Shown: piece after piece, positions 63,156 through 64,000 of the stretch
Position numbering within the stretch: position 1 is the stretch's first letter
How the letters are laid out: each line of letters opens with the position of its first letter
Assembly (NCBI RefSeq): GCF_024138395.1
Contig: NZ_JAMYDU010000002.1
Coordinates: forward strand, 434,001-498,000
Direction of reading: 5' to 3'
Origin: Pseudomonas mandelii
GTDB lineage: Bacteria; Pseudomonadota; Gammaproteobacteria; Pseudomonadales; Pseudomonadaceae
Length of the DNA: 64,000 bases
Made by a program: the position numbers and the translations under genes
The notes under the pieces: model-generated
What the model saw: the letters and a program-made list of their open reading frames with translations, nothing else
Told to the model about the DNA's origin: nothing
The model's database searches: none

Positions 63156-64000
63156 TTATTCGACGCCTGGGCTGGTTGTTGGGCTTTTGGCTCGGCGATT
63201 GATACGACTGTTGAGCACCAGCGCCACGCTGCTCAAAATGATGAAGCTGTATCCAAGGGTGGATTGCAGGGTGGCCGGGCTCAAGCTGATCAGCGCACTG
63301 ATCAACCCGCCGCAGATGAAAATCACCGTGCTGCCGGCGGATGCCGAGGTCCCCGCATTTTCAGGGAACAGGCTCATGGCTTTGGAGGTGGCGGCTGGTC
63401 GGGCGATGGTAGTGCCGGCAGTACAGATGAGCATCGGCACCAGTACGGTAATCGGTGACAGCTTAAAGTGGTTTGAGAAGTAAAGCATGATCAGGCCGGA
63501 CAGCAGGATCAGGCTCAGCCCGCTGATAATTTGATGGCCGGTGCTGATGCGTTTGCCCAACAGCATCGCAACACTGCCGCCGACGATGTAGGCACCGCCA
63601 TACACCAGCAGGATCAACGAGAAGTCATAAGTCGATAGCTGGAGTTGATCCATGAAAATCAGCGGCGAAATCACGATGAAAGAAAAATGGCAGGCGAAAG
63701 CGAAGGCTGAAATCAGCCAATAGGACAGGAAGTCGAAATGGCACAAGACCCGGCGGTAGGGCTGGAAGATATTGGATCGCGCTCCAGTTGCTGCCGGTCG
63801 AGTGTTTTCGAGAAAAAAACAGGCTTTGAGCAGCACTGTTCCAGCCAGTGCGATAAACACCCAGAAGCTGCCCTGCCAATCCAGGGTGGCTTGCAGGAAC
63901 GTACCGGCCAACGGTGAGACCGAGATGAAAATGCCGGTGGCGGTGACCATCAGGATCCGTAATCGGTCACGTTCCTCACCCTTGAACAGATCCTGAACCA
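63156..64000 (-). CDS. MFS drug-efflux transporter, Bcr/CflA type (partial)
   Basis: This is the C-terminal part of a gene whose start lies beyond the window. About 281 residues are visible, with about seven to eight membrane helices, including VTATGIFISVSPLAGTFLQ, then LIFMDQLQLSTYDFSLILLV and PITVLVPMLICTAGTTIARP. The frame stays open upstream of the internal ATG at 63950, so that Met is not the start. The proton-driven Bcr/CflA multidrug family is the best match. The gene points the same way as ilvD, 257 bases away; I see nothing further in that gap. Confidence 0.8.
   Translation of the reverse strand, partial: VQDLFKGEERDRLRILMVTATGIFISVSPLAGTFLQATLDWQGSFWVFIALAGTVLLKACFFLENTRPAATGARSNIFQPYRRVLCHFDFLSYWLISAFAFACHFSFIVISPLIFMDQLQLSTYDFSLILLVYGGAYIVGGSVAMLLGKRISTGHQIISGLSLILLSGLIMLYFSNHFKLSPITVLVPMLICTAGTTIARPAATSKAMSLFPENAGTSASAGSTVIFICGGLISALISLSPATLQSTLGYSFIILSSVALVLNSRINRRAKSPTTSPGVE

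Overview
The window is chromosomal DNA from a fluorescent-type Pseudomonas, most likely the P. fluorescens group. Three things point there: an OprD-family porin, a gene order from the polyamine (spu) locus to ilvD that follows the order I remember around PA0296-PA0353 of P. aeruginosa PAO1, and some twenty intergenic REP/REPIN repeats of the GAGCGGGCTTGCCCGCGA type. I see no rRNA or tRNA gene, no insertion sequence, no prophage and no CRISPR array. Most of it is housekeeping and nutrient-scavenging DNA, with one accessory-looking block at about 44.9-54.5 kb.

Layout. 1-0.7 kb: the end of an OprD porin. 1.0-6.6 kb: a sulfur-starvation locus, with the 1-Cys peroxiredoxin lsfA and then ssuEADCBF for sulfonate uptake and desulfonation. 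6.8-7.4 kb: a TetR regulator. 7.7-18.6 kb: the polyamine locus, with spuI divergent from spuABCDEFGH (gamma-glutamylation enzymes, a transaminase, and an ABC importer with two binding proteins). 18.8-27.1 kb: an HD hydrolase and a divergent GlxA-type regulator, an AHL/penicillin acylase (hacB-like), a thioredoxin-like membrane protein, a lysophospholipase-like hydrolase, a DUF2059 protein, a prolyl-hydroxylase-type 2OG oxygenase and DUF523. 27.3-34.3 kb: a shortened solute-binding protein, DUF4399, serA divergent from a D-2-hydroxyglutarate dehydrogenase, an FAH-family hydrolase and two tandem SdiA-regulated beta-propeller paralogues. 34.4-44.8 kb: rpiA, ilvA, a small membrane protein, a HAD phosphatase, rppH-ptsP, an NRDE protein, a TauE exporter and lgt-thyA.

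44.9-54.5 kb is the accessory-looking block: cadR divergent from the P-type ATPase cadA, followed by a LysR gene, an ABC importer of the 2-aminoethylphosphonate type, an FAD amine oxidoreductase and a PhnZ-like di-iron oxygenase. 54.7-64 kb: a GTPase/DUF3482 and DUF2868 pair, folA, a cystine-type symporter, a phosphorylcholine phosphatase, ilvD and the end of an MFS efflux pump.

How the genes work together. The ssu genes release sulfite from alkanesulfonates when sulfate is scarce. The spu genes import putrescine and spermidine and feed them to succinate. SerA is thermodynamically pulled by the neighbouring D2HG dehydrogenase. The phosphonate block would import an aminophosphonate, oxidise it, and release phosphate by oxidative C-P cleavage.

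The observations most worth a second look are: a PhnZ-type enzyme with all its iron ligands but no PhnY partner; two pairs of homologous inverted REPINs, one pair identical over 69 bp and 7.5 kb apart; two opposite REPIN architectures with different cores; an AT-rich motif shared by the lsfA and ssuE leaders; a five-codon leader ORF overlapping the cadA start; and a symmetric -10 shared by serA and the D2HG dehydrogenase gene.
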